From contig NC_045441.1 of assembly GCF_002776525.5 (NCBI RefSeq), positions 83,525,954 through 83,589,953 on the forward strand: a stretch of 64,000 nt of DNA, written 5' to 3'. The notes beneath the pieces were generated by a model that saw nothing but the letters and a program-made list of their open reading frames with translations, was not told the DNA's origin and searched no databases. The translations under genes were made by a program, and so were the position numbers. The DNA comes from Piliocolobus tephrosceles. Lineage: Eukaryota; Chordata; Mammalia; Primates; Cercopithecidae. Shown here piece by piece: positions 25,823 to 36,371 of this stretch (position 1 is the first letter of the stretch; the number at the start of each line of letters is the position of its first letter).

Positions 25823-26035
25823 TGGATGAAGACACTAGCATCAGCTACCTTATTCCTCACCTCTCTCTTCTCCCAGGCTCACAAATCCTGTTCCATCACC
25901 CCTGGCCTGCTGATAGACCTTCTTCAAGTGATTATCTCGCCCCTTTCCTCAATCTTTAACCTCTCCCTTGTCTTCCATCTCTTATCAACATAACCAAACA
26001 GCTTGACTCTTCCAGTGTAAACCTCCCTTAGTCCT

Positions 26036-26238
26036 ACAGTTGACCTTGAACAACACAGGTTCAAACTGCATGGGTGCACTTATAAGTGGATTTTTTCAAC
26101 CAAACCCATTTTAAAAACACAATATTCTTGGGATGTGAAACCCACGTATATACCAAAGGCCAGCTTTTCCTAAGCGTGGTTCCTCAGGCCACCTGTGATA
26201 ATTGAATATGCATGGATTTTGGTATATACAGAGGTCCT
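26036..26238 (+). mobile_element. MER2-like Tigger DNA transposon fragment
   Basis: 'cagttgaccttgaacaacac' followed by 'gtgcacttataagtggattt' is characteristic of nonautonomous Tigger/MER2 elements. It lies within the retrocopy, so it was probably copied as part of the RNA. Confidence 0.75.
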
Positions 26239-26244
26239 GGAAGA

Positions 26245-26487
26245 TTGCCGGGGCTTAGGGGAAGAAGGAAATGGGGATTGCTGTTCAATGGGTAAAAAGT
26301 TTCAATTATGCAAGATGAATAAGTTATAGAAATCTGCTGTATAACATAATGTCTGTAGTTAACAGTATAGAAATCTGCTGTATAACATGATGTCTGTGGT
26401 TAACAGTACTGCATTGTGCACTTAAAATTTAAGAATGTAGATCTCCTGTTAAGTGTTCTTACTATAATGAAATAAAAGTCATGTATA

Positions 26488-26490
<3 letters not shown>
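26245..26490 (+). mobile_element. L1M 3' UTR piece with internal tandem duplication
   Basis: 'gtaaaaagtttcaattatgc' and 'aagtgttcttactataatg' mark an old L1 3' end. A 41-bp unit ('tatagaaatctgctgtataa' and onward) occurs twice in tandem at about 26333-26414, with two differences. It supplies the polyadenylation signal of the retrocopy. Confidence 0.65.
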
Positions 26491-26516
<26 letters not shown>

Positions 26517-26519
<3 letters not shown>

Positions 26520-26955
26520 GAAGTAAATCTAAGGACTCAAGCTACATAACTACTAAAAGAAAACATTGGGGAAAATCTCCAGGACATTGATCTGAGCAAA
26601 AATTTCTTGAGCAATATTCTACAAGCATAGACAACCAAAGCAAAAATGGACAAATGCGGCCCAGTGGGGTGGCTCATGCCTGTAATCTCAGCACTTTGGG
26701 AGGCCGAGGTGGGGTTATTACCTGAGGTCAAAAGTTCAAGACCAGCCTGGCCAACATGGCAAAATCCAGTCTCTACTAAAAATACAAAAAAAAAAAAAAA
26801 AAAGCTGGACTGGATGTGGTGGCATGTGCCTGTAATCCCAGCTACTTGGGAGGCTGAAACAGGAGAATCACTTGAACCTGGGAGGCAGAAGTTGCAGTGA
26901 GCCCAGATGGTGTCATTGCATTCCAGCCTGGCCCACAGAGTGAGGCTCTGTCTCA

Positions 26956-26988
<33 letters not shown>

Positions 26989-28020
26989 GACAAATGGGAA
27001 AATGGGATGACATCAATTTGAAAAGCAAAGGAAACAACAAAGTGAAGATACAACCTACAGAATAGGAGAAAATATTTGCAAACCACCAATCTGACAAGGG
27101 ATTAATAACCAGAATATATAAAGAGCTTGAACAACTCTACAGGAAAAAAACTAATAATCAAATTTTAAAATGGATAATAGACATTTCTCAAAAGAAGACA
27201 TAAAATGGCAAACAGGGATAAGAAAACATGCTCAAGATCAATGATCATCGGCAAAATGCAAATCAAAACTACAATGAGATACCTCTCACCCCAGTTAAAA
27301 TGTCTTAAATCTAAAAGACAGGCAATAACAAATGCTGGCGAGGATTTGGAGAAAAGATAACCCTCATACACTGTTGGTGGGAATGTAAATTAGTATATCC
27401 ACTATGGAGAACAGTTTGGAGGTTCCTCAAAAAAAAAAAAAAACTAAAAATTAAGCTACCTTATGATCCAGCAATCCCACTGCAAGGGACATACCCGAAA
27501 GAAAGGAAATAACTATATCGAAACAATAACTGCACTTTTATGTTTGTTGCAGCACTGTTTACAATAGCCAAGATTTGGAAGCAACATAAGTGTCCATCAA
27601 CAGATTAATGGATAAGGAAAAAGTGGTACATATGCACAAGGGAGCACCTGTGTATACAAAATGACATCCAGTCATTTGCAACAACTTTGATGGAACTGTA
27701 AGCCAGGCACAGAAAGACAAACATGTTCTTACTTATTTGTAGAATCTAAAAATCAAAACAATTGAACTCGTGGATGTTGAGAGTAGAAGGATAGTTATCA
27801 GAGGCTGTGAAAGGTAGTGGGAGAGTTGGGGGGAGGTAGAGAAGGTTAATGAGTACAAAAATAAAAAGAATAAGTAAGACCTACTATTTGATAGCACAGC
27901 AGGTAACTATAGTCAATAATAACTTAATTGTATATTTAAAAGTGACTTAAAGAGTGTAATTAGATTGTTCATAATTCAAAGAACAAATATTTGAGGGGAT
28001 AGATTCCCCCTACCTCAAAG
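26517..28020 (+). pseudogene. Degenerate L1 ORF2 (end) and 3' UTR
   Basis: This resumes the L1 interrupted at 25822. It includes the C-terminal ORF2 part ('atgctggcgaggatttggag', 'acactgttggtgggaatgta', 'gttgcagcactgtttacaat') and the 3' UTR with 'agcacagcaggtaactatag'. An Alu interrupts it at 26657-26987. Old and full of stops. Confidence 0.8.
26657..26987 (+). mobile_element. Alu (AluS-like)
   Basis: A full dimeric Alu nested in the old L1. The duplication 'ggacaaatg' is present at 26648-26656 and 26988-26996. Its tail is a long A run with AAAAG units. Confidence 0.95.
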
Positions 28021-28169
28021 TGATATCTTGGATAATTTTCTGTTTATTCTATATGTAGTAGATGCAGAATATGTTTTTTTCTTGGTCTTCCTTTATTCCT
28101 AGGAAGGAATTATTTTCAGGTCTCAATCGACTGCTTCTAACAGTTTACTGGAAATTTATTTCCATGCTG

Positions 28170-28470
28170 ATTATACAATGCTATGGTTTGCATGTTTGTC
28201 CCCTCCAAAACTCATGTTGAAATTTAATTTCCTTTGTAAAAGTATTAAGAGGTAGGACTGTAGGAGGTGATTAGGCCATAAGAACTCCACCCTTATGAGT
28301 GGGATTTGTGCATTATAAAAGGGCAGGTTCAGTCCCCTCTTGCTATCTCTATTGTGCTGTTGTTTGCTGCCCTGGAATGATGCAGAAGAAGGCCTTTGCC
28401 AGATGCTGGTACTTTTGTATTGGGACTTCCCAGCCTTCAGAACTGTGAGCCAATCAATTTCATTCATTAT
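28170..28470 (+). mobile_element. MaLR LTR fragment (MST/MLT1 type)
   Basis: 'gctatggtttgcatgtttgt', 'ctccaaaactcatgttgaaa' and 'gaactgtgagccaatcaatt' mark a plus-strand MaLR LTR. About 300 bp, so it is somewhat shortened. It lies between the end of the L1 at 28.02 kb and the resumed L1M at 28.48 kb. Confidence 0.75.
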
Positions 28471-28480
28471 AATTTTTTTA

Positions 28481-28610
28481 AAAGATTAATAAGCTCTATA
28501 GAACTCCTGTACAACATTGTACCTAGAGTCAACAGTAATGTATTGTACACTTAAAAATTTGTTAAGATTGTTTATCTCATGTTTTGTTCTTGCCATAATT
28601 AAAAAGTAAA
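28481..28610 (+). mobile_element. L1M 3' part, second half
   Basis: 'gctctatagaactcctgtac' and 'gtattgtacacttaaaaatt' are the expected continuation of the L1M cut at 19124. The junction word 'aaagattaataag' echoes 'agaaagataaataag' on the left, a degraded duplication from insertion of the intervening L1. Confidence 0.65.
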
Positions 28611-29019
28611 ATATTATCTAGTATATGCAATAAAATAGAGAAGTGTCAATCGGTCTAGTCTGCCACCTAATCCAGCAATCACTCCAAGGTTTTGGAAGGA
28701 ATGGTAAAAATAGTAAAATTTGGAAAGGAGCAAAGGAAGAAAGCCTAAATTTTTCTAGGTTTCAGGAAGCAAATGTTTCAAAGCAGCCCCCTATTGCTTT
28801 TCTGGTTCTTTCAGCAGTCCTATGAAGCAAGTAAAGCTTCCATGATTGCCCTTATTATGACTCTGAATATTCAAATTGAAAACACTACATTGCTCCTTTT
28901 TTACAGAATAGGACCAGTACTATAAACCAGATTATATGGCCTCTTGCCAAATGTTCTTTCTACTACCCAAACTTCTCACATATGGGTATGGAATTTTAGA
29001 TCAAAACTTCAAAAAGTTT
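28611..29019. other. Single-copy spacer
   Basis: About 400 bp with only a faint MIR-like hint near 28800-28920. Confidence 0.4.
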
Positions 29020-29160
29020 TTTTCCTATGAATGCAGTTATGTTTTTAATGTAATGATTTATTTTCCTTTGGGTAAATACCCAGTAGTAGAATTGCTGGAC
29101 CAAATTGTGGTTCCATTTTCAGTTATTTGAGAAATCTCTATACTGATTTTCATAGAGATT
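29020..29160 (-). mobile_element. Inverted 5' part of a twin-primed L1
   Basis: The plus strand reads the reverse complement of late L1 ORF2: 'tttcctttgggtaaataccc' and 'ttgctggaccaaattgtgg'. The neighbouring consensus segment follows immediately in plus orientation. Confidence 0.8.
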
Positions 29161-29730
29161 ATACTAAAATTATTGCAACACTATTCACAATAGCAAACAA
29201 ATGGAATCAATCTAAATGTCCATCAATAGATGATCAGGTGTGTATATATGTGTGTGTGTATATATATATATATACACACACACATATATATATATATATA
29301 TCAGGCATATATATATCAGGTGTGTGTGTATACACACACACACACACACACACAATGGAATACCATTTAGCCATGGAAAAGAATGAAATGAAATCGTATA
29401 TTTTGCAGAAACATGGATGGAATTAGAGGCCATTATCTTAAGTGAAAACTCAGAAACAGAAAGGCAAATACTACGTTCTCACTTATAAGCGATAATTTAT
29501 AAGTAGGAGCTAAATGATGTGTATCCATGGACATAGGGTGTAGAATAATAGACTTTGAAGACTTGGAATGGTGAGAGGTTGGGAGGTGGGTGAAGGATGA
29601 GAAATGACTTAATGGGTACAATATACATTATTGGGTGATGGTTATACTAAAAGTCTAAAACTTCATCACTATGCAATATATCAGCATAACAAAACTACAC
29701 TTGTGCCCCTTAAATTTATACAAGTGGAGG
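29161..29730 (+). mobile_element. Forward 3' part of a twin-primed L1
   Basis: 'gcaacactattcacaatagc', 'gaaacatggatggaattaga' and 'tacgttctcacttataagc' are L1 ORF2-end and 3' UTR sequence. A TG/TA/CA microsatellite expanded within it at 29237-29354. Confidence 0.85.
29237..29354. repeat. Compound (TG)n(TA)n(CA)n microsatellite
   Basis: Alternating TG, TA and CA blocks, with the word 'atcagg' recurring three times (near 29233, 29299 and 29316). The arrangement is self-complementary, so hairpins are possible. It creates apparent Tyr/Ile/His-rich frames on both strands that are not genes. Confidence 0.9.
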
Positions 29731-30413
29731 AAAAAACTTATCTCCTGAGTCAAGTTTAAATGAGCTAAATGATTATTCTGATATCATATATTTGAATGCA
29801 TGGATGGTGCAACCTCTCTATCAAGATAGCACAGAGTCCACAGGAAGTATGATGTGGGCAGATGCATTGTCAAGAAGATAGTGGATTTCTACCTGTTCTA
29901 GCTTCCTCTCCCAATTCAATCAAGTAATCACTCAGCAGTATGTATGAAGGACTAATCACGTTCTCAGGTTGTGGGTAAATTAAGATACTAAGCCTGACCT
30001 TATGTAATCTGAAATGGAATTGAATGACAATGTTCTACCTATGAAACAACAATGAATAATGGTTCTTATGCTTTTGTGTCTTGACTGCAAGTATGATGTG
30101 TCATAATATCTAACTTCCAGAGTTGTTGTGAGGATTAGTTGAGATATGACATGAAAATCACTAGCTCATCATTTAGCACATAACAGGGGTTCAAAAAATA
30201 GTAAACTAGTGGCATGGATAATAGCCAGTAAGAGCAATATCTGTGGTGGTGGAGGACAGCTAAAATTTGAATAATTTGAACTTTATGGGTTCAAAGCAGA
30301 ATGACATGTTCATGGGAATATTAGTTTGCATTAGTTTCACGTCTGTTTTCAGAGGTAGAATCAGAATCAGATTATTATTATTATTATTCTGCGTAAACCA
30401 ATGAGCCTCATGT
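29731..30413 (+). other. Single-copy DNA with a MIR 3' half
   Basis: A plus-strand MIR remnant is visible at 30095-30215 ('gttgttgtgaggattagttg' and 'catttagcacataacaggg'). A short (ATT)n run lies at 30371-30388. Nothing else is recognised. Confidence 0.55.
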
Positions 30414-30815
30414 ATTAGTTTTCTAGGGTTGCCAAAACAAAATGCCACAGACTGGGTGGTTCAAACAACATACGTTTATTTTCTCATAGTTCTGGAGGTT
30501 AAAAATTTGAGATCGAGGGATTAGCAGGTTTGATTTCTTCTCAGGACCCTCTCACTGGCTTGCAGATGACTCTGTTCTCACTAAGTATTCACCTGGTCAT
30601 CTCTCTGTGAGTGCATGTCTGCTATTTCTCTTTATGCACAAATTTTCTCTTCTGATAAGGGCACCTCTATCATATTAAATGACGGTCCACCCTAGACCTC
30701 ATCTTAATCTTAAACACCTCCTAAAAGACTATATCCAAATATGACTATATTCTATATTTCTAGGGGTAAGGACTTCAATATAAATTTGGTGGGGATATAA
30801 GTCAGCCAATAACAC
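30414..30815 (-). mobile_element. MLT1-type MaLR LTR
   Basis: The reverse-oriented MLT1 pattern is clear: 'tgtattagttttctagggtt', 'ccacagactgggtggttcaa', 'gttctggaggttaaaaattt' and 'aaggacttcaatataaattt'. About 400 bp, close to full length and well diverged. Confidence 0.85.
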
Positions 30816-31417
30816 CTCTTCTGGAGACACAGATGCGCAGAGATTGGTTGAGTGCAATAAGCTTTAGTGATGCTTAGTTCAAGGACTTCAGTGGAAAACA
30901 AGGGAAAGGATCCTTATTCAAATGAGAGAGATAAGGGAACAATCTCTGATCATTGCAGAATAACCTGGCACATGTCAAAAATACAGAGGGGTGGACTGAT
31001 CTGCGGACTTAGTTTGATTTCATGTGGGAAAGAAGGATGGAATCTCCTTCAGCGGGTCTCAGAAGGTGTGACTGCAGGACACAGAATGAGCACATGCTTT
31101 AATAGCTCAAAGTCTGGAGAGTGGTCATTGGAACAAGCCAGTCTGCAGCTTACAGGCCAGCTTTGTGGAACACTGATTTCTTCCCAGAGCAGTCGGGAAA
31201 CAGAGAAGAGGGGGCCTAATAAATTTTCTGGTGTCCATGCACTCAGGGTCTATGAATACCTGGGCAAAATGAATATGTCAATACCTTTAAAATGTGCTTA
31301 CATTCCTAAGAGTTCATATTTATGGCAGTGCCATATGAAATGTGACTATCAAGTACTGTTTTCTAGAGCAATTTCAGGCATCTGTAAAAGGTGTGTTGCT
31401 CCGCAGAAGCTATCATA
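30816..31417. other. Single-copy DNA with a 200-codon open frame of doubtful meaning
   Basis: The plus-strand frame at 30867-31469 encodes 200 residues from ATG. I see no motif, signal peptide, membrane segment or codon bias. Its 3' end runs into a MIR element and then into the block duplicated at 51.6 kb. No splice-site or promoter support is visible. Most likely a chance frame. Confidence 0.35.
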
Positions 31418-32336
31418 TGTAATGGTTAAAACACTGGATACGAAGTCATTGGCTTGTACCCAGTACTGACAGTTACTAGCTTGGTGAATGGGCAAGTTCC
31501 TTGATATCTGCATCTCAACACACTCATGTTTAAAGTGAGATAATACTATTCTTACACCATTGGATATATTTGAGGATTACTTGAGTTAAAATATATAAAG
31601 TGCTAAGAATATTGTATTATTACCAAGAAATTCTGAGTGAATCACACAACTTCATAGAAAGAAGCAAAGTTCCAAAATGTTCCTTGCCAGATTTAAAAAT
31701 GAAAATACAGACTTTCCAGTTAAATGTTATTAACAAACAATTTTAGTATAAATATATCCCAAACATTTTATAAACACTCTTATACTAAAAATTTGTTTGT
31801 TGTTTATCTTGAAATTCAAACTAAGTGGGCATTCTGTATTTTATTTGGCAATTGTAAAAAAAAAATTTTTGAATGATATTGAAAGAGAATATCAGAGAGC
31901 AGTACCTTAAATGTCATCAGTGTTTAATAAATATATATCTAATACTATAATAACTGAATGAGTTGGTAGACTCAAGGGCTATAATGTGGAGAGCCTTTAT
32001 TGAAATGTAAGCAGTCAAATTGACTTGAAGCATTATGGTAAATGGGAGCTACTTAAGATTTGAGTAGAAAAATGAATTACTAAGTCTCATGAAAATGGCA
32101 ACTGAGTTTCAGTTCTGTACCAGAATTTATGGCATATAGAAAATATTTGACAAAAGTTTGATGTATGAAAAAATAGTGAATGATTAAACAAATGAATAAA
32201 CAATGAACAAATAAGTATGTAAATGGATCAACTATTTAAGAATGGTAAATTATAAAGGATGGGATAAATGAAAAGAATCATAGGTTCAGATAAATAAATT
32301 AAGAATGGCTTGTGGTAATCCTGTTAGAGGGAATGA
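31418..32336 (+). repeat. Source copy of a 919-bp segment duplicated into the L1 at 51.6 kb
   Basis: This block matches 51603-52521 base for base at a constant offset of 20185, with about 14 substitutions and no length change that I can see. Here it is continuous with unique flanks, and its first 200 bp are a MIR. At 51.6 kb it interrupts L1 ORF2. This copy is therefore the ancestral one. Confidence 0.95.
31420..31620 (+). repeat. MIR element
   Basis: 'tggttaaaacactggatacg', 'cttggtgaatgggcaagttc' and 'gaggattacttgagttaaaa' follow the MIR consensus order. Confidence 0.65.
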
Positions 32337-35300
32337 GAAACAACCTAGAATAAATGAAGTTGAAATGGAGAAGACAGAGAAAATCCTAAAAGCATGTCAA
32401 GACAAAAGTCATATGATAGGAAGACTGTGCACAAACTAATATTACCATCTTTCAGCTGTGAATACTCCTCCTTAGAAATAGCTAGGTTTGGTCTCCTCAC
32501 ACTTTCTACAAAATACAATCTGGAGGGAAACACTTCAAGGCAATCCATCAAGGCTTTCCATGTCAAGGAATCTGGGTAGACTGTAATACCACCAAAAGAG
32601 GAAAGAGGAGGAGGAAAATGAGGAGGAGCAAAAAGAAAAGTTTCTACTTTTTTTTTTTTTTTTGTAAGCACAAAAGAAGATAGCTTACTCATAATCTAAA
32701 GTAAATATTTATTAGACAATGAAGAGTCACATTGTCTCCAAGAGTATTTCTAAAAGTAAAAGATAGGATATGTATGCAAGTATTTGAAAGTCTCAATATA
32801 AAAAAGTTTCATCTAAGATTGTTGCAGTATCTTGAGCTCTACACACAACAGAACACTTTAAAACACTCTTTCCTCTTGAATATAATACAAATTAACAATA
32901 TAATTCAGCCTATTCAAAGCAGAAAATCACAAAAGACCTTATCTTCCAACAGGTTCACATGTAGTGCTTAGTATTATTGCTCTACCGTCGCAATTGCTGA
33001 TGCATGAACCAACAAAGGAATAAAAAGAAATGAAATAAAGTCATAAGATTTATTTATATAAATGAAATATGCCTCTCACAAGTACATAGAGGTGTTGAAT
33101 TTTTCAAATTAGTCAGACATATGTGTAACTTTTCCTTAAACTTTATAACCATGGATAATCTGCAATAGGAATAATTTTTATTTCTATTAAAAATAAGTAT
33201 TATCATTAACATAATTGAATCTTTTAGAACTCATGAAGTAATTGCAGTCATTTATTTTTAAAACATTTGATAGTTTTGGCATATCATAAAACAATTTTGT
33301 AGGCATTGTTCTCTAATTTTCAAATTCATTTATTTCAAAAGAAATATAATCATGTTTTATGATATAATTAACCTTAGTTCAAATTTTTGAACTCTTATTG
33401 ATCTCATTAACACATTTTTATCCCTATAATTCAAAGGAGATCAAAGTCTTTTCCAAAAATCTCCAAAACAGTCACAGAGTTGAACTTTGAAATTTTCTTT
33501 ATGGAAGTTCTAAAAGGAAAACAGTTTGCCTAATACCACACATTTCGTTGGATGGTATAAAGCAATGATGTTCACAACCCCAAAATGATCAGGCCTTGCA
33601 TTCACTTTTACATTCTCCTCATGGTTTCACTAAAAAATATTGTTCTTTCATTGCCTCATAATTAGAAATCCAGTCTCATATTTTCCGGATAGTCTATAAT
33701 TCAACACTTGAAGAGTGTCATTGCAATAAGGTTAGAACAGAATTAGAGGGGAGTGCCAAATGCAGATACCAACAAGAAAGTACTAATTCTGCCTCAAAAG
33801 TCACACCAAATTAAAAGTTTCTATTAAGGGTATGAAAGTTTGAAGTTGAAGCTCAGTCTATATTCTATGATAAAATTGAATATTGGATATTAATATCAGC
33901 CTACTAACTTTAGCAATATTCAAAATTAACAGCTAAGAATCAAAATAATACAAATAATTATTTTCAGATCCTTACTCTTGTTATACTCTTAACACTTAAT
34001 TGGAATTCACCAAATGTTTAGTTCCCCTAAAAATGATTGATAATGTTGTTACAAATGATTCTTAAGGTAATAATAGCAATAAGCCAAACTTTATTTATTC
34101 ATGCAATATTCATGGAACTACATAATTCAGTATGTCAGCAATTATATTAATATCATATCAATTAGTATACTTGCATTGTATTAAGTATGGGACATAAGTT
34201 GCTAAAATGGCTTCAAGAAGATTTTTACATAAGAAATATTATTAAAAGTACATGCATGATGGTGGTCACAGACACCATTCTATGAGTGCAGATGCTATGT
34301 ACGTACTTCTATGAGGTGTAGCTCTTAGCCTGTGATAAAGTAAGAATTTGTTACCTAAATTAACATGTCTTCCCAAATTAAACAATTTACCTTTCAACAG
34401 AAAGATCAGGTTCCTATGAAGTTAAGGACAAACATGCTAGGCCATGGGAAAAAATGAATAAATAAATGAGACATCTTCATCTGGAAAATATATATATATA
34501 ATATTCAATACTATCTTAAATCAGAATCATAAACCTGGCTTCAAGTCAGTATAAACTCTATCAGGGAAAGTACATAATATCTAAATAACAATAATCCAAA
34601 ATAAAATATAATTAAATACAATAGAAGAGTACCAGACTATGAGATTATATTTCAAAGAAGGAAGAGAAGGTATCCAGCTGAATAATCTGGCGTAATCCAT
34701 TGAAGAGAAAGTATTTGAGCTGCATGTTGAAGTATCTGGTAGGATTAGGACCCATGGAACTGAGAAGGATATTCTGGATAGAGGAAATATCATAAGCAAA
34801 GTTGGAGTGAAAATTCCTGAAACATATAAAATGTCCAGAGAATAGTCCCACTGGTCAAACACGCTGTATATGAAGGGCAGCCCTGAGTGACAATATTGAG
34901 AGGATGGTGAGAGCATGTGGGGAAATAAAACTTCCCTAGATTTCTCCTGTAAAAATTTTGAGCCAACTGAGACACATTAACGTATACAACATAAAAATAA
35001 TGTTTGCTTTCCTTTCCCCTAGAAACATTTAACTATCCACATATTATGAGGATTAGATCTGCAGTCATTTGTGGGTTAATGATGCTGATCCAAGAATATG
35101 ATAAAACTTCTCTTCTTTCTCCTAGAGGAACGATTTGTTACAGCCTAGATTAGGCCCTTAGGTTAAGCAACCAAGATGTCAAGAAGACTGTCTTACTAGG
35201 AATTTACATTTCAAAAAAGATGAAGCCCAAACCTTGGCGATATGTTTAGGTCATAAAAGCCATAGACACTAGCACTTACTTTTTCCTTGGAAAGGTGTAT

Positions 35301-35996
35301 TTACATATCAAAAAGAGTGAGTGCAGTCCAGGATCCTATCTATCCCATCTTTCAGAAGGGAAGAGTGACAGATGATAAATCCATTGTTGTTTCTGTTATC
35401 ATCTCTCCTCTACCGATGAAACTTAATCACTTGCCTTGAAAGTTTTCATTAGAGCTCATCATGTTGCCTATAGGTCTGGGTGTTACAGACCAATGCAGCA
35501 ATGTTACTGTTGATGTGGTTGTGAGCATCAATACACAATACTTTTCTCTACCCAAATGCCTCGTGTTTCTGCAGTATTCAGATAGATAAGTAGGTACAGA
35601 CATACATGAATGAGACGGGTAACATCTCAGAAACCTCAAGGTTCCTGAAAAAACAGAGTCATATCATAAAGAACTTTAATTGTCAAGTGTCTAGTTTTTA
35701 TCTTAAAATGTTTCCTTTTGAGCAGTGTCAATACCTTCCAAAAGCTTCTCCAGATTTCTCAGTGCTCCTGTAAAAAACAAAGTGGTACATTATCCCCACA
35801 GACATTACAACTGCTTCCAGAGAAACAGCTTAGTAAAATAACAACTCTATAAAATGTTGCTGCAACTCACAACAGAGAAAGTAGAAGGTGAGCAAAATCA
35901 CAACAAAGGTTGAAACCTGGGACAGCTTGGTTCAATAAAACTCAATTCTATGAGATTAACCTCCTTTTGGGAATTGGAGCATACTAAAGAAATACA
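32337..35996. other. Single-copy AT-rich DNA, no gene seen
   Basis: No repeat family, splice-supported exon or long frame recognised across about 3.7 kb. A T run lies near 32649-32663. Minus-strand frames at 32345-32692 and 34581-34916 lack any protein signature. Confidence 0.4.
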
Positions 35997-36371
35997 CAGT
36001 TGTGTGTCACTGAACAACATGTACAGGTTCTGAGAAATGCATCCTTAAGCAATTTCATTATTACACAGGTACCTAGAGTGTACTTCTCAAAACCTACATG
36101 GTATAGCCTACTACATACCTTGGATATATGCTATGGCCTACTACATACCTTGGATTATATGCTATAGCCTATTGCTCCTAGGCTAAAAACCTGTACAGCA
36201 TATCATTCTAGTGAATACTATAGGCAATTAAAACACAATGGTAAGTATCTGTGTATCTAAACATATCTAAACATGGAAAACGTATAGTAAAAATACAATA
36301 TAATCTTATGGGACCACTGTCAGATATGCAGTCTGTCGTTGATTAAAACATTGCTGTATGGTGCATGACTG
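35997..36371 (+). mobile_element. Nonautonomous DNA transposon with terminal inverted repeats
   Basis: It starts 'cagttgtgtgtcactgaaca' and ends 'gtatggtgcatgactg', imperfect inverted repeats. The interior 'tagcctattgctcctaggct' and 'gtatctaaacatatctaaac' belongs to a known primate family that I cannot name with certainty. A roughly 30-bp unit containing 'cctactacataccttgga' is duplicated in tandem at about 36108-36166. Confidence 0.75.

Larger units (their letters stand above)
25823..26516 (+). pseudogene. Polyadenylated retrocopy of a repeat-containing transcript
   Basis: About 690 bp sit inside L1 ORF2. The left edge reads 'gaattaaatctgg' and the right edge 'gaagtaaatctaagg', an imperfect target-site duplication. 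The insert ends with a polyadenylation signal 'aataaa' near 26471, then about 25 bases, then roughly 20 A residues. Inside are about 210 bp of unrecognised sequence, a MER2-type element and an L1M 3' UTR. No open frame is present, so the source was probably a non-coding RNA or a 3' UTR. This reading is inference from structure. Confidence 0.55.

Noticed and set aside
26537..27097. 186-codon minus-strand frame
   Set aside because: Antisense reading of an Alu and L1; known artefact type.
29127..29433. Tyr/Ile/His-rich frames on both strands
   Set aside because: Translation of the TG/TA/CA microsatellite inside an L1.
30867..31469. 200-codon plus-strand open frame
   Set aside because: No motif, codon bias, splice or promoter support. 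Its end runs through a MIR into the duplicated block.
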